In this document: in pieces, positions 13,335 to 20,929 of the stretch | Position numbering within the stretch: the first letter of the stretch is position 1 | Layout: each line of letters begins with the position of its first letter | DNA from: Flavobacterium psychrophilum | GTDB lineage: Bacteria; Bacteroidota; Bacteroidia; Flavobacteriales; Flavobacteriaceae | DNA length: 22,820 nucleotides | Direction of reading: 5' to 3' | NCBI GenBank assembly: GCA_945878515.1 | Contig: CAMCTL010000039.1 | Coordinates: 1 to 22,820, forward strand | Notes under the pieces: generated by a model | Seen by the model: the letters and a program-made list of their open reading frames with translations, nothing else | Told to the model about the DNA's origin: nothing | Databases searched by the model: none | Translations under genes and position numbers: made by a program

Positions 13335-13862
13335 ATGGAAAACGAAATACTACTTTCTGAAGAATTAATTTCTAATAAAATTTACTTTATTAGAAATCAA
13401 AAAGTGATGTTTGATAGTGATTTAGCATCACTTTATGGGATTGAGACCAAAAGATTAAAAGAGCAAGTTAAACGTAATATTTCTCGTTTTCCTGAAGATT
13501 TTATGTTTGAATTGACTGAATTAGAATATGATTCTTTAAGGTCGCAATTTGCGACCTTAAAGAAAGGAAGGGGCCAACATCAAAAATATTTACCTTCTGT
13601 TTTTACTGAACATTGTGTTTTGATGTTGTCGAGTGTTCTCAATAGCGACAAAGCCATTCAGACGAATATTCAAATTATGCGGATATTTTCAAAAGTGAGA
13701 CAAATGCTTTTAGACACAACCGAAATAAGGATAAACATTGCTCAAATGCAAAAGAAACTGGAAAACCACGACAAGAATATCGAGTTGGTTTTCTCTTATT
13801 TAGATGAACTGTCTGATAAAAAAGAAAATGAGCAACCAAGAACAAAAATTGGTTATAAATAA
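13335..13862 (+). CDS. ORF6N domain protein (phage-type DNA-binding domain)
   Basis: A 175-aa protein with an N-terminal ORF6N domain (about residues 13-97), related to the KilA-N group found in phages and mobile elements and thought to bind DNA. Typical motifs are IYFIRNQKVMFDSDLASLYG (16-35), RFPEDFMFELT (51-61), SLRSQFATLKKG (67-78) and YLPSVFTEHCVLMLSSVL (85-102). A coiled-coil tail follows (about 127-165). I prefer the ATG at 13335 over the TTG at 13260; the extra 25 codons come from the palindrome array and read LKSQVVSSRRSRSQFVTLKN, like the internal peptide. It lies in the polysaccharide operon but has no glycan role that I can see. Confidence 0.88.
   Translation: MENEILLSEELISNKIYFIRNQKVMFDSDLASLYGIETKRLKEQVKRNISRFPEDFMFELTELEYDSLRSQFATLKKGRGQHQKYLPSVFTEHCVLMLSSVLNSDKAIQTNIQIMRIFSKVRQMLLDTTEIRINIAQMQKKLENHDKNIELVFSYLDELSDKKENEQPRTKIGYK
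13532..13564. repeat. Perfect 33-bp palindrome inside the ORF6N gene
   Basis: Two 16-base arms (13532-13547 and 13549-13564) are perfect reverse complements around a central T at 13548; the core is GGTCGCAA-t-TTGCGACC. It encodes residues 66-77 including LRSQFATLK. It belongs to the same family as the three upstream palindromes. Confidence 0.95.
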
Positions 13863-13880
13863 TAAACTAACAAAAGGAAG

Positions 13881-13921
13881 AAGATTGCTTTGCTTTGTGC
13901 CTCGCAACTCCTCGCAATGAC
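13881..13921. repeat. Fragment of a dispersed Bacteroidota repeat
   Basis: The stretch with gattgctttgctttgtgcc and cctcgcaatgac resembles one half of a short dispersed repeat that I recall from Flavobacteriia intergenic DNA (of the type attgcttcgttcctcgcaat). It lies between the ORF6N gene and wecB and explains why the wecB frame is open upstream of its true start. The identification is from memory. Confidence 0.45.
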
Positions 13922-13927
13922 AAACAA

Positions 13928-15013
13928 ATGAAAATAACCATAGTCGCAGGCGCAAGACCCAATTTCATTAAAATCGCACCAATTATCAAAGCGATTGAAA
14001 AAAAGCAAAAGGAAGGAGCCAATGTTTCCCTTCGTTTGGTGCATACCGGTCAGCATTATGACAAAAACCTGAGCGATACTTTTTTCGAGGAATTAAATAT
14101 TCCGAAGCCCAACAGCAATCTAGAAGTAAAAAGTGGTTCGCAAGCGGAACAAACCGGAGCGATTATGGTCGCTTTTGAAAAAGAATTGCAGCAAAATCCT
14201 TGTGATTTGGTTTTGGTTGTGGGCGATGTCAATTCGACTATGGCTTGTGCAATTGTTGCCAAAAAACAAAACCTAAAAGTCGCTCACGTCGAAGCTGGAA
14301 TTCGCTCCGGAGATATGACAATGCCCGAAGAAATCAACCGAATCGTAACCGACAGCATTACCGATTATTTCTTTACAACCTCAACCTCAGCATCGGAAAA
14401 TTTGTTGAAATATGGAGTTGCAGAAGCTAATGTTCATTTCGTAGGCAACGTAATGATTGATACTTTATACCAAAATCTGGACAGAATTTTTGCGCCGACT
14501 TTTTGGAATGAATTTGAATTGGAAACTGGAAATTATATTATTTTGACCCTACATCGACCATCAAATGTGGACGAAGAACAATCTTTAATTCAGTTATTGC
14601 AAGGCATTGATAAACTGGCTGGCGACAAAAAAGTAATTTTCCCCATTCATCCAAGAACCAAAGCAATTTTAGGAGAAACCGATTTAGAATTAAAAAACAT
14701 TCTTTTTGTGGTGCCACAAGGCTATTTGAATTTTATGTACCTGATCAAAAACAGTTTTGCCGTGATTACAGATTCTGGCGGAATTTCGGAAGAAACTACC
14801 GTGATGGGAATTCCTTGTTTTACGATGCGAAACAACACCGAAAGACCCGAAACACAAAGCATTGGAACGAATACTTTGGTTGGAACTTCTATAGAAAATT
14901 TAGAAAAATTATTTGGGGAATTTATTATCAATGGGAATCGAAAAGCAGGAATTCCAGAACTTTGGGACGGAAAAGCTTCAGAACGAATTATTGATATTCT
15001 GCTTAAAAAATAA
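13928..15013 (+). CDS. wecB: UDP-N-acetylglucosamine 2-epimerase (non-hydrolysing)
   Basis: A 361-aa cytoplasmic enzyme that interconverts UDP-GlcNAc and UDP-ManNAc, giving ManNAc-type precursors for surface glycans. Motifs are GARPNFIKIAP (8-18), HTGQHYD (39-45), VVGDVNSTMA (97-106), HVEAGIRSGDMTMPEEINRI (120-139), TLHRPSNVDE, FPIHPRTK and TDSGGISEET. The ATG at 13928 begins MKITIVAGARPN as in homologues. An in-frame GTG at 13895 would add 11 residues derived from a repeat, so I reject it. It belongs to the plus-strand polysaccharide operon. Confidence 0.95.
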   Translation: MKITIVAGARPNFIKIAPIIKAIEKKQKEGANVSLRLVHTGQHYDKNLSDTFFEELNIPKPNSNLEVKSGSQAEQTGAIMVAFEKELQQNPCDLVLVVGDVNSTMACAIVAKKQNLKVAHVEAGIRSGDMTMPEEINRIVTDSITDYFFTTSTSASENLLKYGVAEANVHFVGNVMIDTLYQNLDRIFAPTFWNEFELETGNYIILTLHRPSNVDEEQSLIQLLQGIDKLAGDKKVIFPIHPRTKAILGETDLELKNILFVVPQGYLNFMYLIKNSFAVITDSGGISEETTVMGIPCFTMRNNTERPETQSIGTNTLVGTSIENLEKLFGEFIINGNRKAGIPELWDGKASERIIDILLKK

Positions 15014-15023
15014 AACGGCCATT

Positions 15024-15088
15024 TTGTCATTCCGTAGGAATCTCAACAAATAATAAATCAGTAATTTTAGATTCCTACGGAATGACAA
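15024..15088. repeat. 20-bp perfect inverted repeat between wecB and the GT4 gene
   Basis: Bases 15024-15043 and 15069-15088 are perfect reverse complements (arm core GTCATTCCGTAGGAATCT), separated by 25 AT-rich bases. In the operon mRNA this would be a strong stem-loop 13 bases before the GT4 start codon. The arm sequence resembles a dispersed repeat of Flavobacteriia, and the layout is like a small non-autonomous palindromic element. No T-run follows, so it is not a standard terminator. Confidence 0.9.
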
Positions 15089-15101
15089 CAAGAGTGAAAA
15101 A

Positions 15102-16286
15102 ATGAACGACATCCTCATCATATCTAATTATTATCCGCCTGAAAAAGGCGCTGCAGCCAATAGAATTGAACAATTGGCACTGAAATTACATCAAAATAAT
15201 TATAACGTTACTGTGCTTTGTCCATTGGGGAATTACCCAAAAGGCGAATTGTTTCCAGAATACAAAGGCAAATTTTCAGTAACCGAAAAGCTTCAAAATA
15301 TTATCGTAAAACGACTTTGGATTTATCCTAGTGTGAGCAAAAATATCTTTAAAAGAACGCTTTCAGTTTTATCCTTTGCTTCGGTGTTGTTTTTCTATTT
15401 AGTATTCAAAAAAACACCTCAAAAAGTAGTCGTTCAATCGCCGCCGTTATTGTTGTCGTTTGTTTCTGTTTTTGTGCTTTCGCTGCTGCGAAAAAAAATA
15501 ATATTAAATGTTTCTGATTTGTGGCCTTTGGCGGCTATTGAATTGAAAGCATTGAAAAAAGAAAGTTTTTCGCATCAAGTTTCTTTGTTTTTTGAACGTT
15601 TTATATATAAAAATGCCTCTTTAATATTTGGTCAGTCTAACGAAATTATCTCGCATGTTCATTCGATTTTTCCAGAAAAAGAGTGTCATTTGTATCGTAA
15701 TTTTCCTGACCATCAAGTAGGTAAAATGGACTTGGTTGCAAATGCTAATGAACCTATAAAACTGTTTTACGCAGGATTATTAGGCGTTGCACAAGGTGTT
15801 TTTGAAATGTGTCAAAAAATCGACTTACAAAATCTAAACATTGAATTACACATTTTTGGTGATGGTGCAGAAAAAACTCAAATCGAAGCGTTAATCAGGA
15901 ATAATCCAGCGAAAAAAATCTTCTTCCACGGAATGCTAGAACGGAATGTGCTACATGAAAAACTCAAAACTTTTGATATTGCCATTATTCCATTAAAAAC
16001 AAGGATTTATGGCTCTGTTCCCTCAAAAATATTTGAATATGGTGCTTTAGGATTTCCGGTACTATATTTTGGCGGTGGTGAAGGCGAAACGATTGTCACA
16101 GAAAACAATTTGGGTTGGATTGCACCAGTTGGAAAATTTGAAAGCCTAAATTCCTCTTTAACAGAAATATCAAAAACAGGAAAAAGTGAAATCCAAAAAA
16201 TGAAACAACACGTTTTTGATACGGCAGAAAACCATTTCAATCTGGATTTTCAAATTAAAGATTTAATCCAGAAAAACGTGTTTTAA
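15102..16286 (+). CDS. Glycosyltransferase family 4 (WbuB-like)
   Basis: A 394-aa GT-B enzyme acting on the cytoplasmic side of the membrane in O-antigen or capsule assembly. The N-terminus ILIISNYYPPEKGAAANRIE (4-23) and NVSDLWPLAAIELKAL (136-151) resemble WbuB-type transferases. A hydrophobic stretch (about 88-127) could attach it to the membrane. The donor-site region includes LFYAGLLGVAQGV (217-229), HIFGDGAEK (250-258) and PLKTRIYGSVPSKIFEYGALG (296-316), with the Glu of the GT4 type. The exact sugar cannot be told. It follows wecB in the operon, so a ManNAc- or GlcNAc-derived donor is plausible. It ends in a 4-base overlap with the convergent sugar-transferase gene. Confidence 0.9.
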   Translation: MNDILIISNYYPPEKGAAANRIEQLALKLHQNNYNVTVLCPLGNYPKGELFPEYKGKFSVTEKLQNIIVKRLWIYPSVSKNIFKRTLSVLSFASVLFFYLVFKKTPQKVVVQSPPLLLSFVSVFVLSLLRKKIILNVSDLWPLAAIELKALKKESFSHQVSLFFERFIYKNASLIFGQSNEIISHVHSIFPEKECHLYRNFPDHQVGKMDLVANANEPIKLFYAGLLGVAQGVFEMCQKIDLQNLNIELHIFGDGAEKTQIEALIRNNPAKKIFFHGMLERNVLHEKLKTFDIAIIPLKTRIYGSVPSKIFEYGALGFPVLYFGGGEGETIVTENNLGWIAPVGKFESLNSSLTEISKTGKSEIQKMKQHVFDTAENHFNLDFQIKDLIQKNVF

Positions 16287-17635
16287 AAGGCTTTTTCGTC
16301 TCCTTTTAAAACATTATAAATGGTTTTGAGTATGATTTCGATATCCAATAAAATAGACCAGTTTTCCATGTAAAAAATATCATATTTTACCCTGTTGATG
16401 ATGTCTTCGTCTGTTTCTACTTCGCCTCGAAATCCTTTTGTTTGCGCCAATCCGGTAATGCCTGGTTTAACAAAATGACGCACCATGAATTTATCTACTT
16501 TTAGCGCATATAAATTGGCAATGCTAACCATGTGCGGTCTTGGTCCAACTACCGACATATCGCCTAATAAAACATTAAAAAATTGTGGCAATTCGTCTAT
16601 ACTGGTTTTTCGGATAAATTTGCCCACTTTGGTTATTCGGATGTCATTTTTTGATGCTAAATCAGTATCCGATTTATCGTTAATAAACATCGATCGGAAT
16701 TTATAACAATCAAACTCTTTATAGTTTAAACCATTTCTTTTCTGGATAAAAAATAACGGTCCTTTTGATTCCAATTTAATTATTATGGCTAAAATTGGCG
16801 TAAGCCAAGACAATAATCCGATAATAATTAAAAAGGAAAAGACAATATCAAAAAGGCGTTTGATAATTTTGTTTATCGTTTCGTCTTGTAAAATATTTCT
16901 TAAAGAAATAACTGGGATGTAATCATAATATTCGAACTTAGCTGTTCTCGAAAAAATTTGCTTTTCGTTTGGAATAAATTTTAAGGTTTTCAAATTGTTA
17001 TCGGCAAAATCTATAATGTCGCTAATTTGACTATCTGATAAATCCGCCATTGAACAATAAATTTCATCTGTTTTGCTCGATATTACATAAGACAAGCATT
17101 CGTTAATTCTTTCGCTTTTATGGTTTTCGAGCGTGAATATTTTTATCAATCTGTATCCATAATCTGGATTTTCTGTGAAAAAGTTTTTTAGTGGATCAAT
17201 GCTCTTATTATTTCCCAATAAAACAACGCTTCTTGAATTTCCTCCATATAAAACCCTGAATCTTCTAAGAAAATAATAAATGGAAAGCTTGAAGAAAAGA
17301 ATAATTGCTATCGCAACAAATACAAAAAAAACTACTCTTTTTTGAAATAAAAAATCCGAGTAAAATAATTCTAATGCCAGGCAAAATAAAGAAAATAAAA
17401 CAAACTGTTTTAAAGCACAATTCAGGATTGAAATAACCTTTGTGTAGCGGTAAACCTCATAAAAACCCAGATAAATAGCAATAGCAAACCAAGCGATACT
17501 TATAAAAACAGAATAAACTACTTGGTTACTATGAAAGAAAAATATATAAAAAGCCGAGACATTGATGATAATTAAATCGATCAAGTACGAAAAAGGGCGA
17601 ATATAGCCTGAATATCTTCCGGTTTTGGTTTTCAA
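16283..17635 (-). CDS. Polyprenyl-phosphate sugar phosphotransferase (WcaJ-like)
   Basis: A 450-aa inner-membrane enzyme that moves a sugar-1-phosphate to undecaprenyl phosphate, the first step of a lipid-linked glycan unit. It has four N-terminal membrane helices (about 13-33, 42-60, 72-95, 102-122), a Rossmann-like middle (about 135-245), a fifth hydrophobic segment (262-286) and the conserved catalytic domain with KFRSM (312-316), SIDELPQ (345-351), VGPRPHM (363-369) and PGITGLAQ (391-398). The start is a TTG at 17633-17635: an in-frame stop lies shortly upstream and there is no ATG until residue 196, after the membrane domain. It converges on the GT4 gene and very likely initiates the same polysaccharide. 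Confidence 0.93.
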   Translation of the reverse strand: MKTKTGRYSGYIRPFSYLIDLIIINVSAFYIFFFHSNQVVYSVFISIAWFAIAIYLGFYEVYRYTKVISILNCALKQFVLFSLFCLALELFYSDFLFQKRVVFFVFVAIAIILFFKLSIYYFLRRFRVLYGGNSRSVVLLGNNKSIDPLKNFFTENPDYGYRLIKIFTLENHKSERINECLSYVISSKTDEIYCSMADLSDSQISDIIDFADNNLKTLKFIPNEKQIFSRTAKFEYYDYIPVISLRNILQDETINKIIKRLFDIVFSFLIIIGLLSWLTPILAIIIKLESKGPLFFIQKRNGLNYKEFDCYKFRSMFINDKSDTDLASKNDIRITKVGKFIRKTSIDELPQFFNVLLGDMSVVGPRPHMVSIANLYALKVDKFMVRHFVKPGITGLAQTKGFRGEVETDEDIINRVKYDIFYMENWSILLDIEIILKTIYNVLKGDEKAF

Positions 17636-17706
17636 ATCTGCAAATTTGATTTTAGAGTGTTTACAAAGAAAAGTTGTGTCTACTTTTCTATCGCTATAGG
17701 ATTCCT

Positions 17707-19389
17707 CTATTCTACATTAAAAATTTGTTCCAATATTTTAATGGTAATCAAATACGTAGGTTTTACGCCTGTTGTTCCTAAACCTCCTGAAGCCAATGTG
17801 CTTCCTGTTTCCAGCGGATTATCCGAAGCATAATAAGCGTATCTAACCTTCACGTCTTGAGGAATACTTTTCCTGATTTTTGATGCTGACTGAATGGCTT
17901 TTTGATAATAAGAACCTTCCATTTCTAGTCCGATTACACCCCAAGTTGATTCGTGGAAGAACTTTAATAAATCTTTATTTTGCAAAGATGTGCCTAAAAC
18001 TGTGACCATTGGTCCTTCAAAAACCGGAATACCGCCATCTTGAAACATTTCTCCTTTTAATTCATTATTAAAGAAATAATTATCGGCAGTTCCTTCATTA
18101 ATGTGAGCGGTTGGAATCATAATGTCCCCTTTTCCGCCTTGAAGAATTCCGGCTTTTCCCATAATAGAAACCGATTCAACATTCAATAATGTGTCTTTTT
18201 TATAGGGTTTTAATAATTCGTCTATGGTTTCATAAGCTTGCTCGCCAAAAGCATAATCCATTACAATTAAAACTGGCGCATTTTCGTCTGTTTTTACAGT
18301 TGGAAACGATGATTTTGACCAATTAATCTTAGCCGTATCAAAAATTTGCACATCAATATTAGTTCCAGAAGCAGCGTCTGGAAGCGAAATCATTCCGTGT
18401 TGTTTGGCAAATTCTGTGACCGTATCTCTAACCTCATTAGCTCCAGATTTGCTCAATTCTTCATAAATAAAGAAATCTGATTTGTCTTTGAACTTGGTTT
18501 TCAAAACCGTTGTAGCAAAAATAGAATTCATAACGCTGTGCATATTGGCACTAATTACGTGAATGGGTCTTTCTAAAAGTTGGTGTTTTTTTAATACTTC
18601 TTTAATGTTTGTTGCCCAAATCTCGCCGTGAATATGATGTCCTAATCGTTCTCTTAAAATTGGGCTAAAAGTAATGGTTCGTTTGTTGTCATCGGTTATT
18701 TCTTCGATAGCCAATTTTCCTAACCAATAGATTACATCCAAAAATCGATCTGGCGCAGCTTCGGAACCAAAGGAGTCGTAAATGTCCAAAACTTCAATAA
18801 AAGTTCTACCTAGAATGTTGGCAGCGTGCGAAACGGCTTTCTCTTTTTCTATTTGTGTAAGTTTCTTCTTTTGTAAAACGGCTAATTCTAATTTTTGCCA
18901 ATCTCTAGAAACTTCGCCACCTTCGTCCAGCAAAACCCTATTTCTAATTTTATGCGATTCGATAAAAATAAAGGTCAAATGCGTCAAAATATCGTAGATG
19001 TCCGATCGTCCGCGTGTGATTTCGACATTCATTTGTTCTTCGTCAATTCTGTAGCAATTTCTTCTCCTCTTTGGCGGCACAATGGCTTGAAAATGTGATT
19101 TTGAATATCCTTCATCCGAAGTTAAATTGATAAATCGACATTCTTCTATTCCTGTAGGAAGACGCTCTATAACGTAGAGAAGTCCGTTCAATTCTACTTT
19201 TTCTTCGCCTATATTTCCATAGATTTCTGGTCGTAAAGCCAGTAAAGCTTCTCGTAAAGTGTCGCCAGATACTCCCATTGGTTTATAAAAGCCACGATTA
19301 AACAAATGGCGCATTGTAATATACATTTTTTCAATTGCCGCGGATGACTCTTGTGCTCTGGATCTCGATATGTTTTTGATTTCTTTCAT
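17707..19389 (-). CDS. DUF6909 family protein with nucleoside-phosphorylase-like C-terminus
   Basis: A 560-aa soluble protein, by recollection the Flavobacteriia family DUF6909, of unknown function. The N-terminal half (1-250) is charged and mixed helical, with PPKRRRNCYR (105-114). The C-terminal half has a chain of features typical of the nucleoside phosphorylase/nucleosidase fold: SANMHSVMNSIFATTVL (280-296), VESVSIMGKAGIL (404-416), GGKGDIMIPTAHINEGT (418-434), GLEMEGSYY (487-495, matching the EMEG ribose-binding motif) and YYASDNP (519-525, where Asp would be the base-binding residue). A nucleosidase or phosphorylase activity is therefore inferred. It has its own promoter 22 bases upstream of the start. 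Confidence 0.8.
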   Translation of the reverse strand: MKEIKNISRSRAQESSAAIEKMYITMRHLFNRGFYKPMGVSGDTLREALLALRPEIYGNIGEEKVELNGLLYVIERLPTGIEECRFINLTSDEGYSKSHFQAIVPPKRRRNCYRIDEEQMNVEITRGRSDIYDILTHLTFIFIESHKIRNRVLLDEGGEVSRDWQKLELAVLQKKKLTQIEKEKAVSHAANILGRTFIEVLDIYDSFGSEAAPDRFLDVIYWLGKLAIEEITDDNKRTITFSPILRERLGHHIHGEIWATNIKEVLKKHQLLERPIHVISANMHSVMNSIFATTVLKTKFKDKSDFFIYEELSKSGANEVRDTVTEFAKQHGMISLPDAASGTNIDVQIFDTAKINWSKSSFPTVKTDENAPVLIVMDYAFGEQAYETIDELLKPYKKDTLLNVESVSIMGKAGILQGGKGDIMIPTAHINEGTADNYFFNNELKGEMFQDGGIPVFEGPMVTVLGTSLQNKDLLKFFHESTWGVIGLEMEGSYYQKAIQSASKIRKSIPQDVKVRYAYYASDNPLETGSTLASGGLGTTGVKPTYLITIKILEQIFNVE

Positions 19390-19410
19390 TTTTTAATGTT
19401 TTGTAACCTA

Positions 19411-19418
19411 CAAATGTA
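19411..19418 (-). promoter_or_regulatory. Promoter -7 box of the DUF6909 gene
   Basis: On the minus strand this reads TACATTTG, a full TAnnTTTG match 22 bases before the DUF6909 start. It lies in the 42-base gap after the upstream gene, so DUF6909 may be transcribed on its own. A clear -33 is not seen. Confidence 0.5.
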
Positions 19419-19431
19419 TGCATTTACTAGA

Positions 19432-20310
19432 TTAGTTGGATAAAATTAATGTAATCACTGGTTCGTTTATCATCATTTTGCCTGATGAATCAGTATTGTC
19501 TTGTTTTGTTTTTCTATTCCATTTTCCGCCAGAAAAAGTGTATAAAAAGTCCCTTTCAACATAATTATACAACACAAAAGGATAATATGTTTTTTGTATT
19601 TGTGCTGTTTTTGTGTTTAAATCTGTTACTGTTTTTTCAGTTTTGTTCTTTTCTATCATCAACTTTTCAAAACCAACAAAAAGTCCGATTTTTGGAAATT
19701 TTAAATTAAACATCGTTAAATCAAATCTATTTATTCTGGTCCCTTTTTTAACTGTGACAATATAATCTTTATCCAGCAATTCTTCACTAGGAAATCCATT
19801 GGAATCTACAGCATAAAAGTGAATTCTAATAATCGCATCTTCAATTCTACTATCGGTATAAATGGTGACCTGCTTTAAATATTTTGTTTTTTTATAGGAA
19901 GGCAAATATGGAAAAAACTTAGTGTCAATCTTCGGTCCGTTGTCAAATGCTTGATACATTTCGTTTTTGGCTTTCCCTATTTCAACTGTTTTGGTTCCAA
20001 TGCTTTTTGAAATCACAACTTCATTCAATAAATAAGCTTCTGGATTCAAAATCACTTCCGCAGCTTGAGAAGCGTTAATGGTTTTCTTTTCGTACCCTAA
20101 AGTAGAAAAAATTAATGTCTTTCCATTAGATGCTGTATTGATAAAAAAGGTTCCGTTTTCCTCAGAAGTCGAGCCTACATTTTCATTCTCGACCCAAATA
20201 TTTACATAAGGAATTGGTTTTCCGGTTAGGCCGTCTTTTACAACTCCATTAATTTGCGCCGTAACGGAGAACGTAATCAAAACTAGCAACAAAAAAAGCC
20301 TTTTCTCCAT
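19432..20310 (-). CDS. Exported CarboxypepD_reg-like domain protein
   Basis: A 292-aa protein with a clear signal peptide (about 1-18, MEKRLFLLLVLITFSVTA). Residues 20-100 form a carboxypeptidase-regulatory-like beta-sandwich: INGVVKDGLTGKPIPYVNIW, GSTSEENGTFFI, and LNEVVISKS at its end. This domain is common at the start of Bacteroidota outer-membrane proteins, but no TonB plug or barrel follows. The rest (about 120-290) is a basic, Lys/Tyr/Phe-rich beta domain of unknown function, probably in the periplasm or at the surface. There is no lipobox Cys. It lies 34 bases after the DUF4276 gene on the same strand with no terminator between, so it may be partly co-transcribed with it. Confidence 0.85.
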   Translation of the reverse strand: MEKRLFLLLVLITFSVTAQINGVVKDGLTGKPIPYVNIWVENENVGSTSEENGTFFINTASNGKTLIFSTLGYEKKTINASQAAEVILNPEAYLLNEVVISKSIGTKTVEIGKAKNEMYQAFDNGPKIDTKFFPYLPSYKKTKYLKQVTIYTDSRIEDAIIRIHFYAVDSNGFPSEELLDKDYIVTVKKGTRINRFDLTMFNLKFPKIGLFVGFEKLMIEKNKTEKTVTDLNTKTAQIQKTYYPFVLYNYVERDFLYTFSGGKWNRKTKQDNTDSSGKMMINEPVITLILSN

Positions 20311-20344
20311 ATTTGATTTATTAAAATAAAATCTACAAACGGTT

Positions 20345-20926
20345 TTAATCTTTTACACTTTCAAAAAATCGTATTAAACCTGTAATTGTTTGTTTAAAAC
20401 TTTCGGATTTATTTTCTTTTATAGTAATAAACGGAGCAATTTTTTTTGCTCCTCCTACTTTTTGAAATTCGGGAAGTATTTTTTTCAACTCATCAGAAGC
20501 ATTACAGTTGTCTGGAATTCTAAATTTTGACCTGTGTACGTAATTTTGATATTTAAAACTTGGATAAGCTTTGTTTACAGCTACAAAATCACCAATATAC
20601 CACGATTCAAGTTCTCTGCAAATTATTCGAACTAATTTTGGGCAATTACCATTTTGGTCACAAATATTTATCAATTTTTGTTTGAGAACTTTACAATCCG
20701 AACTGTCTTGGTCTTGCATAATTACCACTCCGACCGCTTCGTGATTCCAATTACTTAAAAATTTTACTTTTGAAGGTATGTTTTTCTGTAAATCATTTTT
20801 TCCTTCAAAACTTCTAATAAAGTAATTCTCGTTCAAAATCCAATGGTTATCAAGAACATTTGGCAACAAAATTATTAAGAATTCCTTCATTGACGGTTCT
20901 TCTACTAATATTTCTATTCTCGCCAT
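20345..20926 (-). CDS. DUF4276 family TOPRIM-like protein, candidate defence effector
   Basis: A 193-aa soluble protein of the DUF4276/RloB-like group with a TOPRIM-type metal site. Visible residues are RIEILVEEPS (3-12, Glu9/Glu10), VIMQDQDSSDC (68-78, Asp72 and Asp74 as the DxD pair) and CRELESWYIGD (103-113), the family hallmark. TOPRIM proteins paired with AAA ATPases, as in PARIS (AriB) and AbiL, are nucleases or abortive-infection effectors. By analogy this may be the effector of the pair. Its ATG comes 3 bases after the stop of the ATPase gene, so the two are translationally coupled. Confidence 0.88.
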   Translation of the reverse strand: MARIEILVEEPSMKEFLIILLPNVLDNHWILNENYFIRSFEGKNDLQKNIPSKVKFLSNWNHEAVGVVIMQDQDSSDCKVLKQKLINICDQNGNCPKLVRIICRELESWYIGDFVAVNKAYPSFKYQNYVHRSKFRIPDNCNASDELKKILPEFQKVGGAKKIAPFITIKENKSESFKQTITGLIRFFESVKD

Positions 20927-20929
20927 AAA

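Noticed and set aside
13225..13564. CRISPR array as an explanation of the repeats
   Set aside because: The units are palindromes that differ between copies and have almost no spacers, one lies inside a gene, and no cas gene is present.
13895..13927. GTG start for wecB adding the residues MCLATPRNDKQ
   Set aside because: These codons come from a dispersed-repeat fragment (cctcgcaatgac). Homologues begin at the Met before KITIVAGARPN, which is the ATG at 13928.
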